NCBI GenBank assembly: GCA_900768015.1
Contig: CAAGBI010000053.1
Location: 1-25,643, forward strand
Reading direction: 5' to 3'
Source: an uncultured Alistipes sp.
GTDB lineage: Bacteria; Bacteroidota; Bacteroidia; Bacteroidales; Rikenellaceae
DNA: 25,643 bases
Position 1 is the first letter of the stretch. Each line of letters opens with the position of its first letter. A program made the translations under genes and the position numbers. Below are positions 1 through 9,000 of this stretch, piece by piece. The notes beneath the pieces were generated by a model that made no database searches, was not told the origin of the DNA, and saw nothing but the letters and a program-made list of their open reading frames with translations.

Positions 1-10
1 AATTACAACA

Positions 11-706
11 ATGAGTAAGTTGACAAAAAATCAAAAGATTGCTTACGCAAAGGTCGAGGACCGCGCATATAAGCTTTCTGAGGCTGCAGCTCTCTTGAAG
101 GAAATTACCTTTACTAAGTTTGATGCCTCAGTAGACATCGACGTTCGTTTGGGCGTTGACCCTCGTAAGGCTAATCAGATGGTTCGTGGCGTTGTTACGT
201 TGCCCCACGGTACAGGTAAGACTGTACGAGTATTGGTGCTCTGTACTCCTGAGAAGGAGTCTGAGGCACAGGCAGCAGGCGCAGACTATGTAGGTCTTGA
301 CGAGTACATTGAGAAGATTAAGGGCGGTTGGACTGATGTAGATGTCATCATCACTACTCCCAATGTAATGGGTAAGGTTGGTGCTTTGGGTCGTATCCTC
401 GGTCCCCGTGGTTTGATGCCTAACCCCAAGACTGGTACAGTAACTATGGATGTTGCTAAGGCCGTTCAGGAGGTAAAGGCTGGTAAGATTGACTTCAAGG
501 TTGACAAGTACGGTATTATCCACACTGCAATCGGTAAGGTGTCATTCACTCCCGAGCAGATCGTAGATAACGCACACGAGGTAATGAGCACAATCATCAA
601 GCTCAAGCCCTCTGCAGCTAAGGGTACATATGTAAAGAGCATCTACCTCTCTACAACAATGAGCCCCGGTATTGAGATCGACCCCAAGTCAGTAGAGACA
701 AAGTAA
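11..706 (+). CDS. rplA: 50S ribosomal protein L1
   Basis: Large-subunit protein L1 binds 23S rRNA at the mobile stalk near the E site and, in many bacteria, represses its own operon by binding its mRNA. The 231-residue product has the usual family length. It carries the L1 signature GRILGPRGLMPNPKTGTVT at about residues 127-145, and the flanking two-domain sequence is clearly L1. The ATG follows an A-rich leader (aattacaaca) without a Shine-Dalgarno, as is common in Bacteroidetes. The gene is first in the visible rplA-rplJ-rplL-rpoB-rpoC order; rplK would be expected just outside the window. The stop lies 20 nt before rplJ, so the two are almost certainly co-transcribed. Confidence 0.98.
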   Translation: MSKLTKNQKIAYAKVEDRAYKLSEAAALLKEITFTKFDASVDIDVRLGVDPRKANQMVRGVVTLPHGTGKTVRVLVLCTPEKESEAQAAGADYVGLDEYIEKIKGGWTDVDVIITTPNVMGKVGALGRILGPRGLMPNPKTGTVTMDVAKAVQEVKAGKIDFKVDKYGIIHTAIGKVSFTPEQIVDNAHEVMSTIIKLKPSAAKGTYVKSIYLSTTMSPGIEIDPKSVETK

Positions 707-710
707 AAGA

Positions 711-717
711 AGGAGGA
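711..717 (+). promoter_or_regulatory. Canonical Shine-Dalgarno before rplJ
   Basis: AGGAGGA lies 9-10 nt upstream of the rplJ ATG at 727. The other start sites examined here (rplA, rplL, rpoB, rpoC, pdxA, thrS, rpsA) have A-rich leaders without such a motif, so this one stands out. It may set a higher or separately controlled initiation rate for L10. Confidence 0.6.
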
Positions 718-726
718 TAGAAAATT

Positions 727-1251
727 ATGACAAAGCAAGAAAAGTTGGCCGTAATCAACGGTCTTACCGAGCAGCTTAACGCCTACCCTCACTTCTACTT
801 GACTGACATCGAGGCTTTGAACGCTGAGCAGACTGCAGCATTGCGTCGTCAGTGCTTCGAGAAGAAGATTAAGTTGGTTGTTGTAAAGAACACCCTTCTT
901 AACAAGGCTTTGGAGAATGTTGGCAAGGCTGATGCGGAGTTGGTAGCCGTTTTGAAGGGCTCTACAGCTATCATGTTCACTGAGACAGGTAAGGCACCTG
1001 CGCAGCTCATTAAGGAGTTCCGTAAGAAGAACGACAAGCCTATCTTGAAGGCAGCATGCGTTGAGGGTTGCACTTATGTTGGTGACAATCAGATCGACAC
1101 TCTTTGCAACATCAAGAGCCGCGAGGAGCTTATTGGCGATATCGTATTGCTCTTGCAGTCACCTGCAAAGAACGTTATTTCTGCTTTGCAGTCAAATGCA
1201 GGTCAGAAGATCGCGGGTCTCGTAAAGGCCCTCGAGGAGAGAAACAATTAA
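727..1251 (+). CDS. rplJ: 50S ribosomal protein L10
   Basis: L10 forms the base of the ribosomal stalk: its N-terminal domain binds 23S rRNA and its C-terminal helix carries L7/L12 dimers. In many bacteria the L10-L12 complex represses translation of its own mRNA. The 174-residue product has the standard length and a recognisable N-terminal domain (residues about 1-100, including LRRQCFEKKIKLVVVKNTLL), followed by the helical tail ending in ALEERNN. It sits 20 nt after rplA and 42 nt before rplL, in the conserved stalk-protein order. Its Shine-Dalgarno is unusually good for this genome. Confidence 0.97.
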   Translation: MTKQEKLAVINGLTEQLNAYPHFYLTDIEALNAEQTAALRRQCFEKKIKLVVVKNTLLNKALENVGKADAELVAVLKGSTAIMFTETGKAPAQLIKEFRKKNDKPILKAACVEGCTYVGDNQIDTLCNIKSREELIGDIVLLLQSPAKNVISALQSNAGQKIAGLVKALEERNN

Positions 1252-1293
1252 TTTACAAGAACAAAAAACAAAATTTAATAAAATTACACTACT

Positions 1294-1668
1294 ATGGCAG
1301 ATGTAAAGGTATTGGCAGAAGAGTTGGTTAACTTGACTGTTAAGGAGGTAAACGAGTTGGCTACTATCCTCAAGGAGGAGTACGGTATTGAGCCCGCTGC
1401 TGCAGCTGTTGCTGTTGCTGCTGCTCCTGCAGCTGACGCTGCTGCACCCGCAGAGAAGTCTACTTTCGATGTAATCTTGAAGAGCGCTGGTCAGGCAAAG
1501 CTCCAGGTTATCAAGGTTGTTAAGGAGGTTGCTGGTTTGTCTTTGGGTGACGCTAAGGCTATCGTTGACGCTGCTCCTAAGGCTATCAAGGAGGGTATCT
1601 CTAAGGAGGAGGCTGAGTCAATCAAGTCTAGCCTCGAGGAGGCTGGTGCTGAGGTTGAGCTTAAGTAA
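1294..1668 (+). CDS. rplL: 50S ribosomal protein L7/L12
   Basis: L7/L12 is the multicopy stalk protein that recruits and stimulates the translational GTPases. The 124 residues show the family layout: an N-terminal dimerisation domain (about 1-34), an alanine-rich flexible hinge (about 35-54, runs of AAA/VAVAAA), and a C-terminal factor-binding domain (about 56-124) with the typical VKVVKE-like and GLGLGDAK-like stretches seen here as IKVVKEVAGLSLGDAK. Codon use is strongly biased, as expected for a highly expressed gene. The start is an ATG after an A-rich leader. The gene is followed by a hairpin and a long non-coding gap before rpoB. Confidence 0.98.
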   Translation: MADVKVLAEELVNLTVKEVNELATILKEEYGIEPAAAAVAVAAAPAADAAAPAEKSTFDVILKSAGQAKLQVIKVVKEVAGLSLGDAKAIVDAAPKAIKEGISKEEAESIKSSLEEAGAEVELK

Positions 1669-2170
1669 TTTTAGCTAAAACTCACATCATTTAAGGTGTA
1701 GGGCTTACGAAAAGTAAGCTCTATGCCTTTTGTGGTCTAATATTCGGGAGTGCAAAATAAGGCTGTGCCCGGGTGTTGGAATATTGAATGCTCTCGTTGT
1801 GTACATTGTTGACACTGAGAGCATTAGTGGGATAAACAACTCCCACATTTTATCGGCTTATGCCCATGTCGTTGCTCCTTGGTGCTAGCGAGACGGATGT
1901 TGTGTCGTCTTGCCGTGATGTTAGGGGAGTGTGTGGTCAAGGTGCCTCATGTGAGTCGGCTCTTTAGAGGGGTGCGTATTTGATGAGGAGCGATTATCGA
2001 GGTGGCTCTTTTTGAGGGTCGTCTGCGAGGAATGATTATAAAGTGATTGACTCGTAGGGGTTGATTTAAGTATAATCGGCGCGCTTTTGGCAGAACGACG
2101 AGTACCGGATGTCTAACGGTCGGTGATAGGTCACAAGAAATGTAAAATTTCACTTAAACACTTGGATTAT
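1669..2170 (+). other. About 500-nt structured leader between rplL and rpoB
   Basis: There is no credible coding sequence here. Besides the hairpin at 1693-1730 I see three more: 1788-1824 (ATGCTCTC pairing with GAGAGCAT), 1827-1846 (GTGGGA pairing with TCCCAC, followed by ATTTTAT), and 1888-1913 (GCGAGACG pairing with CGTCTTGC around a 10-nt loop). No Bacteroidetes -7 element (TAnnTTTG) was found. The stretch may be an attenuation or mRNA-processing region for rpoBC, or may hold a small RNA. Which of these is correct cannot be told from sequence alone. Confidence 0.5.
1693..1730 (+). terminator. Hairpin after rplL: partial terminator or attenuator
   Basis: AAGGTGTAGGGCTTAC pairs with GTAAGCTCTATGCCTT across a short GAAAA loop, with a few G-U pairs or mismatches, and is followed by TTTGTG. 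It lies 25 nt after the rplL stop. The T tract is short, so partial termination (an attenuator separating ribosomal-protein from polymerase output) fits better than complete termination, since rpoB and rpoC lie downstream without a clear promoter of their own. Confidence 0.6.
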
Positions 2171-5100
2171 ATGTCCACTACACAACAACAGCGTATAAGC
2201 TTTTCTACCATCAAGAACAGGGTTCCATATCCTGACTTGTTGGAGATTCAGCTTAAGTCATTCCGTGATTTCTTCCAGCTTGACACCATGGCCGAGAATC
2301 GTAAGAACGAGGGCCTCTTCAAGGTGTTCAACGAGAATTTCCCAATCACAGATACCAGAAACAACTTTGTTCTGGAGTTTATCGATTACTATATCGATCA
2401 GCCCCGCTACACCATCGAGGAGTGTTTGGAGCGTGGTTTGACATATAGTGTGCCCCTTAAGGCGAAGCTTAAGCTCTACTGTACAGACACCGAGCACGAG
2501 GATTTCGACGAGGTTGTACAGGATGTTTACTTCGGTCTTATCCCCTACATGACAGAGCGCGGTACTTTCATCTTCAACGGTGCTGAGCGCGTTGTCGTAT
2601 CACAGCTTCACCGTTCACCTGGTGTATTCTTCGGTCAGAGCATGCACACCAACGGTACTAAGCTATACTCTGCGCGTATCATTCCTTTCAAGGGTTCGTG
2701 GATTGAGTTTGCTACCGACATCAACAATGTGATGTACGCTTACATCGACCGTAAGAAGAAGTTGCCTGTTACAACATTGTTGCGTGCTATCGGTTTCGAG
2801 ACCGATCAGCAGATTTTGGAGATCTTCGACTTGGCCGATGAGGTTAAGGTTACGAAGGCAAACCTCAAGAAGAATGTCGGTCGCAAGCTTGCTGCGCGTG
2901 TTCTTTCAACATGGGTTGAGGACTTCGTAGATGAGGATACTGGTGAGGTTGTATCTATCGAGCGCCACAATGTTATTGTTGACCGCGAGGTAGAGCTTCA
3001 GGAGGAGCACATCGACGAGATTATCGAGTCGGGTGCAAAGACAATCCTCTTGCACAATGAGAACCCATCGGGTATCGACTTCTCGATTATCTACAACACA
3101 CTACATAAGGATCCATGTAACTCGGAGAAGGAGGCTGTGGTCTATATCTACAGACAGTTGCGCGCTTCGGAGCCACCTGATGAGGCTACAGCTCGTGATG
3201 TAATCGAGAAGCTCTTCTTCTCGGATAAGCGTTACGACTTGGGTGATGTGGGTCGTTTCCGTATCAACAAGAAGTTGGATTTGTCTATCGATCCCGCTAT
3301 CCGCACACTTACTCGTGAGGATATCATCGAGATCATCAAGTACCTCATCCAGCTTATCAACTCGAAGGCTGATGTCGACGATATCGACCACTTGTCGAAC
3401 CGTCGTGTGCGTACAGTAGGTGAGCAGCTCGCTAACCAGTTCTCTGTGGGCTTGGTGCGCATCGCTCGTACTATCCGTGAGCGTATGAATGTTCGCGATA
3501 ACGAGGTCTTCACTCCCGAGGATTTGATCAATGCCAAGACTTTGGCAAGCGTAGTGAACTCATTCTTCGGTACCAGCCAGTTGTCACAGTTCATGGACCA
3601 GATCAACCCCTTGGCTGAGATTACGCACAAGCGTCGTCTCTCGGCGTTGGGTCCTGGTGGTCTTTCGCGTGACCGTGCAGGTTTCGAGGTTCGAGATGTA
3701 CACTACACACACTATGGTCGTTTGTGTCCTATCGAGTCACCTGAGGGTCCTAACATCGGTCTTATCTCATCTTTGTGTGTATACGCGAAGATTTCGGATA
3801 TGGGCTTCATTGAGACTCCCTACCGTAAGGTTGAGGGTGGCGTCGTAGACCTCAACAACGACAATATCCGCTACTACTCAGCTGAGGAGGAGGAGGGTCA
3901 GATCGTTGCTCAGTCGAACGAGCAGTTCACTGACGATGGTCACTTCATCAACACAGACCGTATCAAGGCTCGTTTGGGTGCCGACTTCCCTGTGGTGCAC
4001 GATACAGAGGTTACCCTCGTAGATGTTGCTCCTAATCAGGTGGCATCTATCGCGGCAAGCCTTATCCCCTTCTTGGAGCACGACGATGCTAACCGTGCGT
4101 TGATGGGATCTAACATGATGCGTCAGGCAGTGCCCTTGGTGCGTCCCGAGGCTCCTATCGTAGGTACGGGTATCGAGAAGGATATGATTGTAGACAGCCG
4201 TATCCAGGTTGTTGCAGAGGGTGATGGTGAGGTTGTATTTGCAGATGCTACACGCATTGAGGTTCGCTATGAGCGCAGTGAGGATGAGCAGATTGCAACA
4301 TTCCAGCCCGAGGTTACTGTATATACATTGCCTCGCTACCGTCGTACCAACCAGAATACGACAGTTACCTTGAAGCCTACAGTACTCACAGGCGAGAAGG
4401 TTACTAAGGGTCAGATTTTGACTGAGGGTTACTCAACCGAGAAGGGTGAGTTGGCACTCGGCCGCAACCTTAAGGTAGCGTTCATGCCATGGAAGGGTTA
4501 CAACTTCGAGGATGCGATCGTTATCTCGGAGCGTATCCAGCGTGAGGATATCTTCACATCTGTACATGTCGACGAGTACATCATGGAGGTGCGTGACACT
4601 AAGCGTGGTGTCGAGGAGCTCACCTCTGATATTCCTAATGTTTCGGAGGATGCAACGAAGGATTTGGATGCTAATGGTATCATCCGCATCGGTGCAAAGG
4701 TTACTCCGGGCGATATTCTTATCGGTAAGATTACTCCTAAGGGTGAGAGCGATCCTTCACCTGAGGAGAAGCTCTTGCGTGCTATCTTCGGTGACAAGGC
4801 CGGTGATGTTAAGGATGCCTCATTGAAGGCACAGCCATCATTGCACGGTGTTGTTATCGACACGAAGCTCTATAGCCACACCCAGAAGGAGGGCAAGCGC
4901 AACCGTGCAGCCGAGAAGGCACAGATGGAGCAGCTCGACGCGGAGTATGCCGAGAAGATTGCCGAGCTCACCAAGATATTGGTGGCAAAGTTGTGGAGAT
5001 TGCTCGAGGGTAAGACCACAACCGGCATTTATGACTATTACAATGTTGAGTTGTATGCTGCAGGTGAGAAGTTCACCGTGAAGATGTTGGAGGACATCGC

Positions 5101-6028
5101 TTCAACAAGCTTCGATAGCAAGACTGGCGTAGCTAACGGCTACATGTCGTTGGGTCAGACTCGCTGGACAGGTGACGAGCACGACGATGCTCTCATCTCA
5201 CTCACAATCAACAACTACACTATCGAGTGCAAGAAGGTTGCAGCGGCCGTAAACCGCGAGAAGTACAACCTTACAAATGGTGACGAGATTCCTACTTCAG
5301 GCGTTATCCAGATGGCCAAGGTATATATCGCCAAGAAGCGTAAGCTTAAGGTTGGTGATAAGATGGCGGGTCGTCACGGTAACAAGGGTATCGTAGCGAA
5401 GGTTGTTCGCGACGAGGATATGCCCTTCTTGGAGGATGGTACAATTGTGGACATCTGCTTGAACCCCCTTGGTGTGCCTTCACGAATGAACCTCGGTCAG
5501 ATCTATGAGACCGTTCTTGGTTGGGCAGGTAAGGAGCTCGGTTTGAAGTTCGCAACACCTATCTTCGATGGTGCATCGTTGGAGCAGATTAACGAGTACA
5601 CAGCTCAGGCAGGCGTTCCTCGCAGCGGCCGTACCTACCTCTACGATGGTGGTACAGGTGAGCGCTTCGACCAGCCTGCAACCGTGGGTGTTATCTACAT
5701 GCTTAAGCTCGGTCACATGATCGACGATAAGATGCACGCCCGTTCTATTGGTCCCTACTCACTCATCACACAGCAGCCTCTCGGTGGTAAGGCACAGTTT
5801 GGTGGTCAGCGATTCGGTGAGATGGAGGTATGGGCCTTGGAGGGCTTCGGTGCCGCTAACATTCTTCAGGAGATCTTGACTATCAAGAGTGATGATGTTG
5901 TTGGTCGTGCCAAGGCCTACGAGGCTATCGTTAAGGGCGACAACCTACCACGCCCCGGTGTTCCCGAGGCAATGAATGTGCTTTTGCACGAGTTGCGTGG
6001 TTTGGCCTTGTCGGTTAAGCTTGAGTAA
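2171..6028 (+). CDS. rpoB: RNA polymerase beta subunit
   Basis: RpoB forms one half of the catalytic clamp of RNA polymerase and holds the rifampicin pocket. The 1285-residue product matches Bacteroidetes RpoB throughout. The rifampicin region is intact: FFGTSQLSQFMDQ leads into HKRRLSALGPGGL, with Asp476, His486 and Ser491 at the classic resistance positions (E. coli D516, H526, S531), so no common resistance substitution is present. The C-terminal GEMEVWALEGFGAA segment is conserved. An in-frame ATG at 2123 would add 16 residues, but MSTTQQQRISF at 2171 aligns with family N-termini, so I use 2171. The stop lies 33 nt before rpoC. Confidence 0.97.
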   Translation: MSTTQQQRISFSTIKNRVPYPDLLEIQLKSFRDFFQLDTMAENRKNEGLFKVFNENFPITDTRNNFVLEFIDYYIDQPRYTIEECLERGLTYSVPLKAKLKLYCTDTEHEDFDEVVQDVYFGLIPYMTERGTFIFNGAERVVVSQLHRSPGVFFGQSMHTNGTKLYSARIIPFKGSWIEFATDINNVMYAYIDRKKKLPVTTLLRAIGFETDQQILEIFDLADEVKVTKANLKKNVGRKLAARVLSTWVEDFVDEDTGEVVSIERHNVIVDREVELQEEHIDEIIESGAKTILLHNENPSGIDFSIIYNTLHKDPCNSEKEAVVYIYRQLRASEPPDEATARDVIEKLFFSDKRYDLGDVGRFRINKKLDLSIDPAIRTLTREDIIEIIKYLIQLINSKADVDDIDHLSNRRVRTVGEQLANQFSVGLVRIARTIRERMNVRDNEVFTPEDLINAKTLASVVNSFFGTSQLSQFMDQINPLAEITHKRRLSALGPGGLSRDRAGFEVRDVHYTHYGRLCPIESPEGPNIGLISSLCVYAKISDMGFIETPYRKVEGGVVDLNNDNIRYYSAEEEEGQIVAQSNEQFTDDGHFINTDRIKARLGADFPVVHDTEVTLVDVAPNQVASIAASLIPFLEHDDANRALMGSNMMRQAVPLVRPEAPIVGTGIEKDMIVDSRIQVVAEGDGEVVFADATRIEVRYERSEDEQIATFQPEVTVYTLPRYRRTNQNTTVTLKPTVLTGEKVTKGQILTEGYSTEKGELALGRNLKVAFMPWKGYNFEDAIVISERIQREDIFTSVHVDEYIMEVRDTKRGVEELTSDIPNVSEDATKDLDANGIIRIGAKVTPGDILIGKITPKGESDPSPEEKLLRAIFGDKAGDVKDASLKAQPSLHGVVIDTKLYSHTQKEGKRNRAAEKAQMEQLDAEYAEKIAELTKILVAKLWRLLEGKTTTGIYDYYNVELYAAGEKFTVKMLEDIASTSFDSKTGVANGYMSLGQTRWTGDEHDDALISLTINNYTIECKKVAAAVNREKYNLTNGDEIPTSGVIQMAKVYIAKKRKLKVGDKMAGRHGNKGIVAKVVRDEDMPFLEDGTIVDICLNPLGVPSRMNLGQIYETVLGWAGKELGLKFATPIFDGASLEQINEYTAQAGVPRSGRTYLYDGGTGERFDQPATVGVIYMLKLGHMIDDKMHARSIGPYSLITQQPLGGKAQFGGQRFGEMEVWALEGFGAANILQEILTIKSDDVVGRAKAYEAIVKGDNLPRPGVPEAMNVLLHELRGLALSVKLE

Positions 6029-6061
6029 GCTATTAATGCGGATTAAAAAACATTGGACAAT

Positions 6062-9000
6062 ATGTCATTTAATAGAGATAACAATAAGATGAGTAGCTAC
6101 AGCCGCATTTCGATTGGTTTGGCATCTCCCGAGGAGATTCGTGCCCAGTCGAGCGGTGAGGTGCTCAAACCCGAGACCATCAACTACCGTACCTATAAGC
6201 CCGAGCGCGACGGTTTGTTCTGCGAGCGTATCTTCGGTCCTGTAAAGGATTACGAGTGCCACTGCGGTAAGTATAAGCGTATCCGTTATAAGGGTATCGT
6301 CTGCGACCGTTGTGGTGTGGAGGTAACTGAGAAGAAGGTTCGTCGTGAGCGTATGGGTCACATCTCGTTGGTTGTTCCCGTTGTTCACATCTGGTATTTC
6401 CGTTCATTGCCCTCAAAGATTGGCTACCTTTTGGGTATCCCATCGAAGAAGTTGGAGGCAATCATCTACTACGAGCGTTATGTCGTTATCAACGCTGGTG
6501 CCGCTAAGGAGCAGGGCGTTGAGCGTTTGCAGACCCTCTCGGAGAAGGAGTACTTGGATATCGTAGCTGCGTTGCCTAAGGGTAACCAGGCGTTGGCGGA
6601 CGACGATCCCGAGAAGTTCGTAGCAGAGATGGGTGGTGAGGCTATCCTCACACTCTTGAAGCAGGTAGACCTCGACACTATGTCTTATCAGTTGCGTGAC
6701 CGCGCATCGAAGGAGACATCGCAGCAGCGTAAGACTGAGGCGTTGAAGTGTTTGAATGTTATCGAGTCGTTCCGTGCTTCGAATGGCAAGAACCGCCCCG
6801 AGTGGATGGTACTTACCGACATTCCTGTCATCCCACCCGAGTTGCGCCCCTTGGTGCCACTCGATGGTGGTCGTTTCGCTACATCGGACCTCAACGACTT
6901 GTATCGTCGCGTAATCATTCGTAACAACCGTTTGAAGCGCCTCATCGAGATCAAGGCTCCCGAGGTTATCTTGCGTAACGAGAAGCGTATGTTGCAGGAG
7001 GCTGTCGACTCGTTGTTCGACAACTCACGCAAGAGCAACGCCGTTAAGAACGAGTCAAATCGTCCTTTGAAGTCGTTGTCAGACTCGTTGAAGGGTAAGC
7101 AGGGTCGTTTCCGTCAGAACTTGTTGGGTAAGCGTGTTGACTACTCTGCTCGTTCGGTAATTGTCGTAGGTCCCGAGCTTAAGATGCACGAGATGGGTAT
7201 TCCAAAGGATATGGCGGCTGAGTTGTACAAGCCATTCGTCATCCGTAAGCTCATCGAGCGTGGTATCGTTAAGACTGTTAAGTCAGCAAAGAAGATTATC
7301 GATAGAAAAGACCCCGTTATCTGGGGCATCTTGGAGAACGTAATCAAGGGTCACCCCGTATTGATGAACCGTGCTCCGACCCTTCACCGATTGGGTATCC
7401 AGGCCTTCCAGCCTAAGCTTATCGAGGGTAAGGCAATGCAGCTCCACCCATTGTCATGTACTGCGTTTAACGCGGACTTCGACGGTGACCAGATGGCGGT
7501 GCACTTGCCCCTTGGCAATGCCGCAATCCTTGAGGCACAGTTGCTTATGCTCGGTTCGCACAATGTCCTTAACCCTGCGAATGGTGCGCCTATCACCGTG
7601 CCTTCACAGGATATGGTCTTGGGTCTCTACTACATCACTAAGCCCCGTCCCGGCGTTAAGGGTACAGGCTTGAAGTTCTATGGCCCCGAGGAGGCGATTA
7701 TCGCCTACAACGAGAAGCGCGCAGCATTGCACGCCGTTGTACACTGCCGCGTACGCGACTTGGACGAGAATGGCAACGAGGTCTATGTTATCAAGGAGAC
7801 TACTATCGGTCGTATCTTGTTCAACCAGAATGTACCTGCCGAGGTAGGCTACATCAACGAGGTTCTTACAAAGCGTTCATTGCGTGACATCATCGCCGTT
7901 GTGATGAAGAAGGCGGGTGCTGATAAGGTAGCTAAGTTCTTGGATGATATCAAGAACATGGGTTACCGCATGGCGTTCCAGGGTGGTTTGTCGTTTAACC
8001 TCGACGCGGTTGTTATCCCCGATGTTAAGGAGCAGCTTATCAACGAGGGTTATGCCGCAGCCGATGCCGTTATCGACGACTATAACATGGGTCTTATCAC
8101 GAACAACGAGCGATACAACCAGATTGTCGATATTTGGACAAACATCAACAATAAGCTCACAAGCCAGGTAATCAACACCTTGAAGAGCGATCAGGATGGC
8201 TTCAACCCCGTTTACATGATGCTTGATTCAGGTGCGCGAGGTTCTAAGGAGCAGATTCGTCAGCTCTCTGGTATGCGTGGTCTTATGGCGAAGCCCCAGA
8301 AGTCGGGTGTTGAGGGTGGTCAGCAGGTTATCGAGAACCCTATCTTGTCAAACTTCAAGGAGGGTCTTTCGGTGCTCGAGTACTTTATCTCAACTCACGG
8401 TGCGCGTAAGGGTCTTGCGGATACCGCGCTTAAGACCGCCGATGCGGGTTACTTGACTCGTCGTTTGGTCGATGTAGCACAGGATGTTATCATCAACGAG
8501 GAGGATTGTGGCACATTGCGTGGTTTGACAGCTACGGCTATCAAGCGTAACGAGGATGTCGTGCAGACACTCTACGAGCGCATCATCGGCCGTACGGCGT
8601 TGAACGATGTCATCCACCCCATCACTGGTGAGGTTATCTGCGAGGCAGGTGCCGAGATTACCGAGGAGATTGCCGAGGCTATCGACAAGTCGCCTATCGA
8701 GTCAGTAGAGATTCGTTCGGTGCTCACTTGTGAGGCGCGTCGCGGTGTTTGTGCTAAGTGTTATGGCCGTAACCTTGCTACTGCACGCATGGTACAGAAG
8801 GGTGAGGTTGTTGGTGTCATCGCAGCACAGTCTATCGGTGAGCCTGGTACACAGCTTACACTCCGTACATTCCATGTCGGTGGTGTTGCGGGTGGCTCTA
8901 CAGTTGAGACAAATGTTGTTTCGAAGTATGAGGGTCGCCTCGAGATTGATGACTTGCGTACTATCAAGGGTAAGAACTCTGCAGGTGAGGCTATCGACCT

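Noticed and set aside
2047..2076. TTGACT, 18 nt, TATAAT upstream of rpoB, resembling an E. coli sigma-70 promoter
   Set aside because: The Bacteroidetes primary sigma factor uses a different consensus (TAnnTTTG), found at other genes here; the match is probably chance, although a weak promoter cannot be excluded.
2123..2170. Upstream in-frame ATG that would extend RpoB by 16 residues
   Set aside because: The added residues do not resemble RpoB N-termini; MSTTQQQRISF at 2171 does.
6018..6031. Small hairpin AGCTT-GAGT-AAGCT over the rpoB stop codon
   Set aside because: Only five base pairs and rpoC follows in the same operon; not convincing as a terminator or coupling element.
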